Assembly: GCA_035697245.1 (NCBI GenBank)
Contig: DASSDH010000125.1
Location: 1 to 16,852, forward strand
Source: JACVRX01 sp035697245
GTDB lineage: Bacteria; Actinomycetota; Actinomycetes; Jiangellales; Jiangellaceae
Direction of reading: 5' to 3'
DNA: 16,852 bases
Positions 6,574 through 14,714 of the stretch are shown one piece after another. Position numbers and translations under genes: made by a program. How positions within the stretch are numbered: position 1 is the first letter of the stretch; each line of letters begins with the position of its first letter. Under the pieces are notes generated by a model. That model was not told where the DNA came from and made no database searches. It saw only the letters and a program-made list of their open reading frames with translations.

Positions 6574-7085
6574 ACGGACTCGAGCTGGCGTTCGTGCTGC
6601 TGGGTGCGGTCGCCGTCGGATCAGGTGTGCTCGTCGTGACCACGACTCGGGTCGTCCACGCCGCGCTGTGGCTTGCGGTGAGTCTCGGCGCGGTGGCGGG
6701 GCTGTTCCTGTTGCTCACGGCCGAACTCATGGCCTGGGTCCAGGTCCTGATCTACGTCGGCGCTGTCGTCGTCCTCGTCCTCTTCGCGCTGATGCTCACC
6801 CGCGCGCCGATCGGGCCGGTGCCCGGTGCACCCTTCGCTCGAGTGGTTCTCGCCGGGGCGATCGCAGCAGCGACGGCCGCCGTGCTGGTCGGTGGCGGGT
6901 TGACGGCGATGGGTAGTGAGGAGATCGATCTCGAGGCGATCGACGTCGGCACCGGGCGGGCCATAGGAGCCGCGCTGTTCACCGCGTGGGTTCTGCCGTT
7001 CGAAGTCCTCTCCGTGCTTTTGCTCGCCGCACTCGTCGGGGCAATCGTCCTCTCCAGAGGCCGGGGCCGCGAGGACCGGTCATGA
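6570..7085 (+). CDS. nuoJ: complex I-like subunit J (NuoJ/ND6 family)
   Basis: A membrane subunit of 171 aa with five predicted helices, next to NuoK and NuoA. Family signatures are AELMAWVQVLIYVGAVVVL (helix 3, including the pi-bulge region YVGAVVVL) and, near the C-terminus, FTAWVLPFEVLSVLLLAALVG. GTG 6570 overlaps the nuoI stop (GTGA) and the gene end overlaps nuoK (ATGA), so its translation is coupled to both neighbours. Nothing in the visible motifs departs from the family. Confidence 0.93.
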   Translation: MNGLELAFVLLGAVAVGSGVLVVTTTRVVHAALWLAVSLGAVAGLFLLLTAELMAWVQVLIYVGAVVVLVLFALMLTRAPIGPVPGAPFARVVLAGAIAAATAAVLVGGGLTAMGSEEIDLEAIDVGTGRAIGAALFTAWVLPFEVLSVLLLAALVGAIVLSRGRGREDRS

Positions 7086-7432
7086 GACTGGCGTTCCCGC
7101 TCGTGGCGTCCGCGCTGCTTTTCTCGCTCGGCGTCTTCGGTGTGCTTGCTCGCCGTAACGCTGTGCTCGTCCTGATGTCCGTCGAGTTGATGCTCAACGG
7201 CGTCAACATCAACCTCGTGGCATTCGATGCGTGGTGGGCCGACGCCCTGCACGCCGGCCAGGTCCTGACGTTGTTCGTCATCACGATCGCAGCGGCTGAG
7301 GTCGGTGTCGGGCTCGCGATCGTGCTGCTCGTGTTCCGTAACCGCGGCACGTCCGACCTGGACGATCTGGGGTTGCTCGACGAGCGGACCGAGTCGGTCG
7401 CGGAGAGCGCAGAGTCGGAGGCGGCACGTTGA
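7082..7432 (+). CDS. nuoK: complex I-like subunit K (NuoK/ND4L family)
   Basis: A small three-helix antiporter-like subunit with a role in the central proton channel. The two intramembrane glutamates known to be essential in E. coli NuoK (E36 and E72) are both present, in MSVELMLNGVN (helix 2) and VITIAAAEVGVGLAI (helix 3). It is 116 aa, longer than the usual 100-105 because of an acidic, disordered-looking tail (DLDDLGLLDERTES and onward) that should face the cytoplasm. ATG 7082 overlaps nuoJ by 4 bp; the stop overlaps the TTG start of nuoL. Confidence 0.94.
   Translation: MRLAFPLVASALLFSLGVFGVLARRNAVLVLMSVELMLNGVNINLVAFDAWWADALHAGQVLTLFVITIAAAEVGVGLAIVLLVFRNRGTSDLDDLGLLDERTESVAESAESEAAR
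7417..7421 (+). promoter_or_regulatory. ribosome binding site supporting the TTG start of nuoL
   Basis: GGAGG lies 7 nt before TTG 7429. It is inside nuoK and decides the otherwise uncommon TTG start of nuoL. Confidence 0.6.
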
Positions 7433-9294
7433 TCGTCGTGCCGCTGATCGTCCTGATTCCCTTCGCTTCGGCGTTCATCGGTCTCGCTGTCGGGTGGAAC
7501 CGCCTGGCAGCGCGGCGGGTTGCCGTGGTCGGCGCCGGCACCGCCCTAGGCCTGGCGGTGTACGCCGCGGTCGCCGTGTGGGCCGGCGGCCCATCGGTGG
7601 AAATATGGGGGACGGTTCCGACGGGCTGGATCCCGATCACCGTCGCCACCCGAGCCGACGGGCTTGGCGTAACTGTGGGCGTCATGGTGACCGTCGTCGC
7701 CTTCGCGGTCCAGGTCTACTCGACGGCGTACATGCGGCCGGAGCCACGCTACGGCTCGTACGCCGCCCTGGTCTCGCTGTTCACCTCGGCGATGTTGCTC
7801 GTCGTCTTTGCAGACGACCTCGTCGTGCTCCTGGTCGGCTGGGAGGTCATGGGCATCTGTTCAGCGCTGCTGATCGGTCAGCATTGGGAGCGCCCGGAAG
7901 CCCGGGCTGCAGCCGTCAAGGCGTTCGTCGTCACCCGTCTAGGCGATGTCGGCATGCTCGCCGGGATCCTCGTCCTGGCCGACCTCACCGGTTCGTTCCA
8001 GATCTCCGCCCTGCAGGAGTCCGCGGTGGCGTCCACGACGCTCACGGTCGGGCTCGTGCTTCTGCTCTGTGGAGTCGTCGGCAAATCCGCCCAGGTGCCG
8101 CTGCACGTGTGGCTGCCCGACGCGATGGCCGGTCCCACGCCGGTCTCGGCGCTGATACATGCGGCCACGATGGTGGCCGCCGGTGTGTTCCTCGTGGCTC
8201 GGCTCGACTCGGTGTTCCTGCTCTCACCTGGCGCACTTGCTGTCTTGGCTGTGGTTGCGGCCACGACGATGGTGCTTGCGGCGCTGGCAGCGCTTGCTCA
8301 GGACGACTACAAACGCGTTCTCGCGTGGTCGACGTCGAGCCAGCTCGCGTACATGCTCGGGGCGCTGGCCGTGGGCGGATACACCGCTGGCTTGCTCCAC
8401 TTGCTCAGCCACGCGGCCTTCAAGGCTCTGCTGTTTCTCGGTGCCGGTGTCGTCGCGCACGCGATCGGCACCACCATGCTGTCCGGCATGGGCGGCCTGC
8501 GGCGGTCGATGCCGCTCACCTACCTGATGAGCACTCTCGGGCTGGCCGCGCTGATGGGCCTGCCGCCGCTGGGTGGCTTCTTCTCCAAGGAGTCGGTGCT
8601 GGCCGCGGCCGAGGAGGCCGCGCTGCACGCGGGGCCGCTGCCCCCCTGGGCGGCCTGGTTGGTACTGCTGGCTGGACTGTTCACCGTTCTGGTGACGGCG
8701 GCTTATGCCACCCGAGCCTGGCTGCTGGCCTTTCGCGGCCCGACCCGATCTGTGTCGGCCACGGCGCACGACCCGCCGCCACCCATGCGTTTCGCGCTGG
8801 TCATGCTCGCCGTGCCCACGGTCCTGCTTGCGGCTCTCGCGTTCATGCCGTCGGTCGTCGTGGCGATGCTCAACCCCGGGATCGGCGTGCTGGCAGAGCC
8901 GGCAGGCCCGTCGATCAGTGCTGGCACCGCCGCCCTGTCGCTGGCACTGGTCGGCGTCGGTGCGCTGAGCGCGTTGGCGGAGTGGCAGCGGCTGGGCGGC
9001 CGCGACCCAGCCGTCTCTCTCGGACCTGTGGGTCCCCTACTCGCCGATGGTTTCGGGGTCGACAGGCTCTACGAAGCAGCGATCGTCCGACCCGTCACTG
9101 CTCTGTCGCGGTTGGTCGTGGCGGGCGACCGGGATGTCGTGCACGCATATGTGCGGGGCACCGGCAGCGCGGTCCGGGCGTTGGGCCGGGTGCCGCAGGC
9201 AGCCCAGGCCGGTCGTGTGCAGTCCTACGTGACCGCGGGGCTGGCCTTCGTCGTCGTGCTGGCGCTCGCGGGAGCGGGGGCCGCGTGGTGGTGA
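7429..9294 (+). CDS. nuoL: complex I-like proton-pumping subunit L (NuoL/ND5 family)
   Basis: The distal antiporter-type pump of complex I. At 621 aa it is full length, including the C-terminal region that forms the lateral helix in NuoL; the segment GFGVDRLYEAAIVRPV and what follows resembles the usual NuoL C-terminus. Pump residues are retained: E139 in GWEVMG, D173 in RLGDVG, K219 in VVGKSAQVPLHVWLPDAM, K332 in HAAFKALLFLGAG and K387 in FFSKES, corresponding to E. coli E144, D178, K229, K342 and K399. The start is TTG 7429, overlapping the nuoK stop (TTGA) and served by GGAGG at 7417-7421. It overlaps nuoM by 4 bp. Confidence 0.95.
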   Translation: MIVVPLIVLIPFASAFIGLAVGWNRLAARRVAVVGAGTALGLAVYAAVAVWAGGPSVEIWGTVPTGWIPITVATRADGLGVTVGVMVTVVAFAVQVYSTAYMRPEPRYGSYAALVSLFTSAMLLVVFADDLVVLLVGWEVMGICSALLIGQHWERPEARAAAVKAFVVTRLGDVGMLAGILVLADLTGSFQISALQESAVASTTLTVGLVLLLCGVVGKSAQVPLHVWLPDAMAGPTPVSALIHAATMVAAGVFLVARLDSVFLLSPGALAVLAVVAATTMVLAALAALAQDDYKRVLAWSTSSQLAYMLGALAVGGYTAGLLHLLSHAAFKALLFLGAGVVAHAIGTTMLSGMGGLRRSMPLTYLMSTLGLAALMGLPPLGGFFSKESVLAAAEEAALHAGPLPPWAAWLVLLAGLFTVLVTAAYATRAWLLAFRGPTRSVSATAHDPPPPMRFALVMLAVPTVLLAALAFMPSVVVAMLNPGIGVLAEPAGPSISAGTAALSLALVGVGALSALAEWQRLGGRDPAVSLGPVGPLLADGFGVDRLYEAAIVRPVTALSRLVVAGDRDVVHAYVRGTGSAVRALGRVPQAAQAGRVQSYVTAGLAFVVVLALAGAGAAWW

Positions 9295-10820
9295 ACGGTC
9301 AGGTGCTCCTCCATGTTGCGCTGGGCGTTCCGCTCGTCGTGTGCATCGGCCTCGCAGTCATGCCACGGCGGACCGGCGACCGGCTGGCGCCGTGGGCGGG
9401 CGTGGCAGCGTCAGCTGTCACACTGCTCGCGCTGCTGGGGGCGGCGGTTCTGGCCGGGCGCGACCGCGGAGGACACTTTCGCCTGGTCACCGACGCCGCC
9501 TGGGCGCCGGCGCTCGACCTGCGATGGCATCTCGGTGTCGACGGGATCTCACTGCCGTTTGCGGTGCTGACAGCCCTGCTGGTGTTCTGCTGCAGTCTCT
9601 ACACGCTGCGCGTTCGTCCCGAGGCTGGACGGCTGCGTGCGTTCGTGGCCATCGTCCTGCTGCTCGAGGTCGGGATGGTCGGCACGTTCCTCGCCCTGAA
9701 CCTCCTGCTCTTCTTCCTGTTCTTCGAAATCGTCCTCGTGCCGATGTGGTTCCTCATCGCGTGGTGGGGAGACCCACACGATCAGCCCGGCCGCACCACG
9801 GCAGCGACCACCTTCATCCTCTACACGCTGCTCGGCTCGGCCCTGATGCTCGTCGGCTTTCTCGTGGTTCACGCACAGACGGGCACGTTCGACATGGTGG
9901 AGCTCGCCGCCCGGGGCGGCGAGGGGATCAGCCGGGGCGCGCAACTCGTCGCTGCTCTGGCCATCGTCGGCGGGCTCGCGGTGAAGGTTCCCGTGTGGCC
10001 GCTGCACAGCTGGCTGCCGGACGCGCATGCGAAGGCGCCGACCGTCGGGTCCGTGCTGCTGGCGGGTGTGCTGCTGAAGATGGGTTCCTATGGCTTGGTC
10101 CGAGTAGCCGTGCCGGTCGTTCCCGATGGCGTCGCCCGGCTGGCTCCGGTGCTCGGGGGGCTCGCGGTAGTCGGCATCGTCTACGGAGCCCTCGCCTGCC
10201 TCGGCCAGCGCGATCTCAAGCGGCTGGTCGCGTTCTCCAGCGTGGGGCACATGGGCTTCGTCGTACTCGGCGTCGCGACCCTGACGCCGGCTGGCCTGAA
10301 CGGCTCGGTCTTCGCTGGTCTCGCCCACGGTGTGATCACCGGCCTGTTGTTCTTCCTGGCCGGCGCGATCAAGGACCGGCACGGGACCAGTGACTTCGAC
10401 GAGCTTGGCGGTGGACTTTACGTCCGGCTGCCCCGGCTGGGCGCGTTGCTGACATTCGCCGCGATCGCGTCGCTCGGCCTGCCCGGCCTGGCTGGGTTCT
10501 GGGGCGAGTTCCTGGCGCTGATCGGTTCGTTCGAACCGGCCGAGTTGCTGCGGCGGCCGTATTTTCTGGTACTCCTCGCGATTGCCTTGGTCGGGCTGGT
10601 GCTCACCGCCTGGTACCTGCTTGCGGTGGTACGACGGGTCTGTCAGGGCGAGGACACCATCGGCCCACGGCTTGCCGTGCTCGGAGACGTGACCCCGCAT
10701 GAGGTCGCCTGTTGGGGGCCGCTCGTGGCCCTCACGCTGCTGCTGGGACTGTGGCCAGGTCTCGTCCTGACGGTGGTCAACCCCGCCGTGCAGGCGCTGC
10801 TGGCAGGAGCGTCTCTGTGA
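9291..10820 (+). CDS. nuoM: complex I-like proton-pumping subunit M (NuoM/ND4 family)
   Basis: The second antiporter-like pump, 509 aa. The key charged residues are all present: E146 in FFEIVLVPMW, K232 in AVKVPVWPLHSWLPDAH, K263 in LLKMGSYG and E406 in GFWGEFLAL, matching E. coli NuoM E144, K234, K265 and E407. The histidine-rich channel blocks HSWLPDAHAKAPT (239-251) and SSVGHMGFV (316-324) are typical. Three consecutive in-frame GTG codons occur (9285, 9288, 9291). The last is chosen because it gives the 4-bp GTGA overlap seen throughout the operon; either upstream GTG would add one or two residues only. It overlaps nuoN by 4 bp. Confidence 0.94.
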   Translation: MNGQVLLHVALGVPLVVCIGLAVMPRRTGDRLAPWAGVAASAVTLLALLGAAVLAGRDRGGHFRLVTDAAWAPALDLRWHLGVDGISLPFAVLTALLVFCCSLYTLRVRPEAGRLRAFVAIVLLLEVGMVGTFLALNLLLFFLFFEIVLVPMWFLIAWWGDPHDQPGRTTAATTFILYTLLGSALMLVGFLVVHAQTGTFDMVELAARGGEGISRGAQLVAALAIVGGLAVKVPVWPLHSWLPDAHAKAPTVGSVLLAGVLLKMGSYGLVRVAVPVVPDGVARLAPVLGGLAVVGIVYGALACLGQRDLKRLVAFSSVGHMGFVVLGVATLTPAGLNGSVFAGLAHGVITGLLFFLAGAIKDRHGTSDFDELGGGLYVRLPRLGALLTFAAIASLGLPGLAGFWGEFLALIGSFEPAELLRRPYFLVLLAIALVGLVLTAWYLLAVVRRVCQGEDTIGPRLAVLGDVTPHEVACWGPLVALTLLLGLWPGLVLTVVNPAVQALLAGASL

Positions 10821-12331
10821 CGGCCTTGGCGCAGGGTGTCGACTGGCTGACCGTCGGGCCGGCCGTCCTGACGGCGGTCACGGCGCTCGCCGTACTCGTG
10901 GCGGATCTGTGGCTACCTCGCCGCGCAGCTGTGGTCCTGACAACGATCGCGGTCGCCGGAGCCCTGACGGCGCTGGTCGTCGTCGGGGTGCTGTGGGGGG
11001 ACGCGCGGAGGACCTTCTGCATCGCCGGATCGCCCGGAGCGCTCGAGTCCTGCTCCTATGTCGTCAACCAGATCACCCTGGTGTTCCAGGCAGTCGTGCT
11101 GGTGGGGACGATCGTGGTGCTGCTCCTCGCGCATCGAGACGAGGTCTCGGGCCCCAACCCGCTGCCGCCCGGCGAGACCGGATTTCTCATCCTGGCCTCG
11201 GCGACCGGAGCGCTCGTTCTCGCCGCTGGCCGTGACCTGGCCACGATTGTCGTCGCACTGGAAGTCGTGTCGCTGCCGGCATTCGCTCTCGTCGGATTGC
11301 GACGACGTGATGCGCGCGGCGCCGAGGCCGCGCTGACGTTCTTCCTGGTGTCCGTCGTGTCGGTCGCCGTGATGCTGTACGGGATCAGTCTCGTCTACGG
11401 CGCGACCGGCTCATTGCACCTCGACCGCATTGCCACCGTGCTCGCGGACCCGGCCAGCCGCACGTCGGTCGCCACGGCCGGCGTCGTGCTCACCCTGGTC
11501 GGGCTGGCGTTCAAGGTCGGGGCGGTGCCGTTCCACTTCTGGGTTCCGGACACCTATGCGGGCGCACCAGTGGTGGTTGCCGCGTTCCTCTCGGTGGTGT
11601 CCAAGGCGGCGGGCATCGTCGGGCTCGTCATTGTCGTCGGGGAAGGTTTTCCCGCCTACGCGGACGTGTGGGGCCCAGCCATCGCCGTGGTCTCGGTGGC
11701 CACGATGACGCTGGGCAACGTCGCGGCGCTGCGTCAGCGTCGGGCTGTGCGGCTGCTCGCCTGGTCGTCGGTGGCTCAGTCGGGGTACATGCTTGCGCCG
11801 CTCGGGGTGGCGTCGAGCGGCGTGGCCGGGGCGCGGTTTGGGGCGGCGCTGTCGGCCGTCGTCGCTTACGTCTGCGTCTATGCGGTCGTCAACCTTGCGG
11901 CCTTCGGCGTCGTCGTCGTCGTCACCAGGAGCAGACCGGCCGGTCTGATCGAGGACTACCGTGGGCTCGCCTATTCGGAACCGGCGAGTGCCGCCGCACT
12001 GGCCTTTGGGCTGTTGGCGCTCGCGGGCTTGCCGCCCGGCGTGGCGGGCCTGTGGGCCAAGGTCGTCGTGATCGACTCCGCGGTGTCCGGCGGTGCCGTC
12101 TGGCTGGCCGTAGCCGTCGCAGTGAACACCGTCATTGCGCTGGCCTACTACTTGCGCTGGACCGCTCTGCTGTTCGCCAGTCGCTCCGCGGGGCAAGAGG
12201 CGGTTTCGTACGACGTTCCGGCGTCGTCGGGACTCGCAGTCGGAATCGCCCTGGCCGCCGGTGTGGCGTTCTCCGTGCTACCCCAGCTCGTCCTGGGGCT
12301 GGCCGACGTCAGCGCTGGGCTGCTTGGCTAA
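10817..12331 (+). CDS. nuoN: complex I-like proton-pumping subunit N (NuoN/ND2 family)
   Basis: The third antiporter-like pump, 504 aa, normal for bacterial NuoN. E149 (ALEVVSLPAFALVG), K233 (AFKVGAVPFHFWVPDTYAGAP), K263 (SVVSKAAG) and K415 (LWAKVVV) correspond to E. coli E133, K217, K247 and K395. Two cysteines, C68 and C79, flank an exposed loop between the first helices and could form a disulfide on the outer side; this is speculative. GTG 10817 overlaps the nuoM stop. It is the last nuo-type gene; htpX follows after 96 bp. Confidence 0.94.
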   Translation: MTALAQGVDWLTVGPAVLTAVTALAVLVADLWLPRRAAVVLTTIAVAGALTALVVVGVLWGDARRTFCIAGSPGALESCSYVVNQITLVFQAVVLVGTIVVLLLAHRDEVSGPNPLPPGETGFLILASATGALVLAAGRDLATIVVALEVVSLPAFALVGLRRRDARGAEAALTFFLVSVVSVAVMLYGISLVYGATGSLHLDRIATVLADPASRTSVATAGVVLTLVGLAFKVGAVPFHFWVPDTYAGAPVVVAAFLSVVSKAAGIVGLVIVVGEGFPAYADVWGPAIAVVSVATMTLGNVAALRQRRAVRLLAWSSVAQSGYMLAPLGVASSGVAGARFGAALSAVVAYVCVYAVVNLAAFGVVVVVTRSRPAGLIEDYRGLAYSEPASAAALAFGLLALAGLPPGVAGLWAKVVVIDSAVSGGAVWLAVAVAVNTVIALAYYLRWTALLFASRSAGQEAVSYDVPASSGLAVGIALAAGVAFSVLPQLVLGLADVSAGLLG

Positions 12332-12341
12332 CGCTCGCGGG

Positions 12342-12374
12342 CGGGAACGCAGCCACCCAGCGGCACGTTTCCCG
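12342..12374. repeat. weak inverted repeat after nuoN
   Basis: CGGGAA (12342-12347) pairs with TTCCCG (12369-12374), with an adjacent CG/CG pair offset by one base and a loop of about 16-20 nt. There is no U-tract. It could be an mRNA-processing or stability hairpin at the nuoN-htpX boundary rather than a true terminator. The rest of the 96-bp gap shows no clear promoter. Confidence 0.25.
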
Positions 12375-12427
12375 GATGCGACACCCGTGACCAATCCCAG
12401 TCGCCGGGACGATCACGAGAGGTTGAC

Positions 12428-13276
12428 GTGCACCACAACGGGCTCAAGACGGCGGCCCTGCTCGGCCTGCTGTCGGCGCTGATCTTGTTCGTCGGGTCGC
12501 TGTTCGGCACCACCGGGCTCTGGATCGCCCTGGTCGTCGCCCTGGCGATCAACGGCTACGCGTACTTCAACAGTGACAAGGTCGCGCTGCGATCGATGCG
12601 GGCCTACCCCGTCGGGGAGGCTCAGCAGCCGATGATGTATCGGATCGTCCGCGAGCTGTCGACGTCGGCACGCCAGCCGATGCCCCGCCTGTTCGTGAGT
12701 CCTACTCGAGCGCCCAACGCGTTCGCCACGGGGCGCAACCCCGCGAACGCCGCGGTCTGTTGCACCGAAGGGATTCTCACCGTCCTGACCGAGCGTGAGC
12801 TGCGGGCGGTGCTCGGGCACGAGCTCGCCCACGTCTACAACCGCGACATCTTCACCTCGTCGGTTGCCGCGGCTCTCGCCAGCGCGATCATGCTCATGGC
12901 GAACTTCGCATTCTTTCTGCCCCATGGCGACGACGACAGTGGGCCCGGCCCGCTCGGTGCGCTGCTGTTCATGGTGCTCGGGCCAATCGCCGCGTCGGTG
13001 ATCCACCTCGCCATCAGCCGCTCCCGGGAGTTCGAGGCCGACGCCGATGGGGCCCGGCTCACCGGCGATCCGCTGGCTCTGGCCGGCGCACTGCGCAAGC
13101 TGGAGATGGGCACTCGCCAGCTGCCTTTGCCGGCGGAACGCGAGCTGGTCGCAGCGAGTCACCTGATGATCGCGAACCCGTTCCGCGGCGACGGGCTGGC
13201 CAAGCTGTTCTCGTCGCACCCCCCGATGGCCGAGCGGATCGCGCGGCTCGAGGAGATGTCCGGCTACCGCCGCTGA
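12428..13276 (+). CDS. htpX: M48 family membrane zinc metalloprotease, HtpX-like
   Basis: HtpX is an inner-membrane zinc protease that degrades misfolded membrane proteins. It is 282 aa. Two N-terminal hydrophobic helices (about 8-25 and 30-47) and two central ones (about 145-165 and 175-197) flank the catalytic part. The zinc motif is HELAH (131-135), and the third ligand is Glu201 in SREFEADADGA. The C-terminal FSSHPPMAERIARL is typical of the family. GTG 12428 has GAGAGG at 12417-12422 with 5-nt spacing. It follows nuoN in the same direction after 96 bp and may serve quality control of this very large membrane complex, which is inference. From memory, htpX also follows the second partial nuo cluster in Streptomyces. 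Confidence 0.93.
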   Translation: MHHNGLKTAALLGLLSALILFVGSLFGTTGLWIALVVALAINGYAYFNSDKVALRSMRAYPVGEAQQPMMYRIVRELSTSARQPMPRLFVSPTRAPNAFATGRNPANAAVCCTEGILTVLTERELRAVLGHELAHVYNRDIFTSSVAAALASAIMLMANFAFFLPHGDDDSGPGPLGALLFMVLGPIAASVIHLAISRSREFEADADGARLTGDPLALAGALRKLEMGTRQLPLPAERELVAASHLMIANPFRGDGLAKLFSSHPPMAERIARLEEMSGYRR

Positions 13277-13325
13277 CGCTCCGCTCCGCGAGTCGTGCCG
13301 TGAGGCCGAACTGTCACGATGCGAG

Positions 13326-14714
13326 TCAGGCGGGATGCCGGTGCAGGGCGATGAGCCGGAACGCTTCCAGCGGCTGGGCCTTTCCTTTCAGGTGCAGCAC
13401 CCCAAGTGACTCCGTGTCCGCATCGGGAAGCAAAGCCTTCGTGCCGGGACCAATCGCAACCTCACCTCTTGGTGCGATGCTCTCGAGTCGGGACGCGACA
13501 TTCACGATGTCTCCGATGACCGTGTGCGTGCGGGCCCCTTCCGTTCCCAGTACCCCGAGGGCGACAGGGCCGCTGTTGATTCCGACCCGGAAACGGGGCC
13601 ACTCGGGATGTGTCTCGGCAAGCCGTGCCGCGGAATTCTGCAACGCCAGCCCGGCGGACGCCGCGAGCCTCGCGTGGTTCGGCTGATCGCCTCGCTTGTT
13701 GAACGTAACCATCAGCGCGTCGCCGATGATCCGCTCGACATCTCCACCGAACTCACTCACGATCGGCGGAACGACAGCCTCGAAGTACGCATTCAGCATT
13801 GCCGTGACCTCGGCCGGCTGGTGGTCTTCGGAAAAGCTGGTGAAGCCCTCGAGGTCGGCGAACAGCACACTGATCTCGCGCTCGCCCGCGAGGGTGTCGT
13901 CGAGGTAGAGGTCGGCAAAACGTTCTTCGTGCCATTGGATGCGCGCTCCGGCTGCCACCAGTCCGAACGCGGCGAGCAGAAGCAGGTGCCACTCCCACCA
14001 GGACAGCGCCCAGTTGCGTGCGAAGACCACCGCGAGCATGGCCTCCGCGAGCAGCACGAACGCCGACATCATCGACAGCAACATCAGGGAAGGCCGCTGC
14101 CGCCAGAACCGGAGATAGCGAAAGGCGCTGACGCAATACAGCACGATGGCCGGTACGGCGATTACGGCGAGGATGCCGTCCGCGCGCTCGGGTACGCCCT
14201 CATGGTGCAGGGGCGGCAGCTGCGCCAACGATGCAAGAGCCCACAAGGCCATCGCGGTCAGCAAGACCGCACGCAGCCATCGGCCCAGACGCATCGCACC
14301 GACCGCTCGTTGCTCACCGGATACGTCGACGGTCGAGACGACGGCGAGAATCGAGCCGAGCGCAAGGCCGACCGGCGTCGCGAGCACAAAGCCGGCGTTC
14401 GGCGTGTCCAGCAGCACCCCAGGTGTGGCCAGCGCATGCAGTCCCAGGAAGCCGGCGGTCACCAGGAAGGCGAGCGAGACCAGCAGCACGCGCCCGTCGC
14501 CGCGCCGTGACGCGGCGACGCTGGTCGCATAGGCCAGTGCGGCACTGATCGCCGCGGTCACCAGCACCAGCCAGAAGTGTGCCGGATGGTTCTCCCAGTG
14601 GACGTCGAGTTCAGCCATGCGGATGAGCAGAATCAAGCCGGCCAACGGCAACGACAGCACGATCGCCGTGACGACCACCATGGGCGACGAATAGATGAAA
14701 CGCTGCTCAGGCAC
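13326..14714 (-). CDS. membrane-anchored class III adenylate/guanylate cyclase
   Basis: A nucleotide cyclase of 462 aa. The N-terminal part (about 10-257) has roughly eight hydrophobic helices and no recognised sensory family; the C-terminal catalytic domain (about 278-455) is cytoplasmic. Metal-binding aspartates are D287 (FADLEGFTSF) and D332 (RIIGDALMVTF). The transition-state residues N405 and R409 are in VIGDIVNVASRLE. At the purine-selecting positions it has R328 where adenylate cyclases usually have Lys, and T398, which is common in bacterial adenylate cyclases. The catalytic set is therefore complete, but the product (cAMP or cGMP) is not certain. GTG 14714 overlaps the stop of the upstream flavoprotein gene by 8 bp, indicating co-translation. 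It is convergent with htpX, with only 49 bp between them and no terminator seen. Confidence 0.92.
   Translation of the reverse strand: MPEQRFIYSSPMVVVTAIVLSLPLAGLILLIRMAELDVHWENHPAHFWLVLVTAAISAALAYATSVAASRRGDGRVLLVSLAFLVTAGFLGLHALATPGVLLDTPNAGFVLATPVGLALGSILAVVSTVDVSGEQRAVGAMRLGRWLRAVLLTAMALWALASLAQLPPLHHEGVPERADGILAVIAVPAIVLYCVSAFRYLRFWRQRPSLMLLSMMSAFVLLAEAMLAVVFARNWALSWWEWHLLLLAAFGLVAAGARIQWHEERFADLYLDDTLAGEREISVLFADLEGFTSFSEDHQPAEVTAMLNAYFEAVVPPIVSEFGGDVERIIGDALMVTFNKRGDQPNHARLAASAGLALQNSAARLAETHPEWPRFRVGINSGPVALGVLGTEGARTHTVIGDIVNVASRLESIAPRGEVAIGPGTKALLPDADTESLGVLHLKGKAQPLEAFRLIALHRHPA

Noticed and set aside
7305..9290. Upstream in-frame extension of nuoM covering all of nuoL
   Set aside because: The sequence before 9291 in this frame is Arg/Gly/His-rich shadow translation of nuoL; the real NuoM homology begins right after the overlap with the nuoL stop.
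9549..10700. 383-codon open frame on the minus strand opposite nuoM
   Set aside because: It is Gln/Glu/Arg-rich repeat-like sequence, the expected reverse image of hydrophobic NuoM codons (Leu/Val runs); no homology visible.
13277..13325. Bidirectional terminator between htpX and the cyclase gene
   Set aside because: Only a direct repeat of GCGAGTC is seen; no stable hairpin with a T-tract on either strand.
13524..14510. Plus-strand open frame opposite the cyclase
   Set aside because: His/Arg/Gln-rich antisense shadow; the minus-strand cyclase has all its catalytic motifs in the same region.
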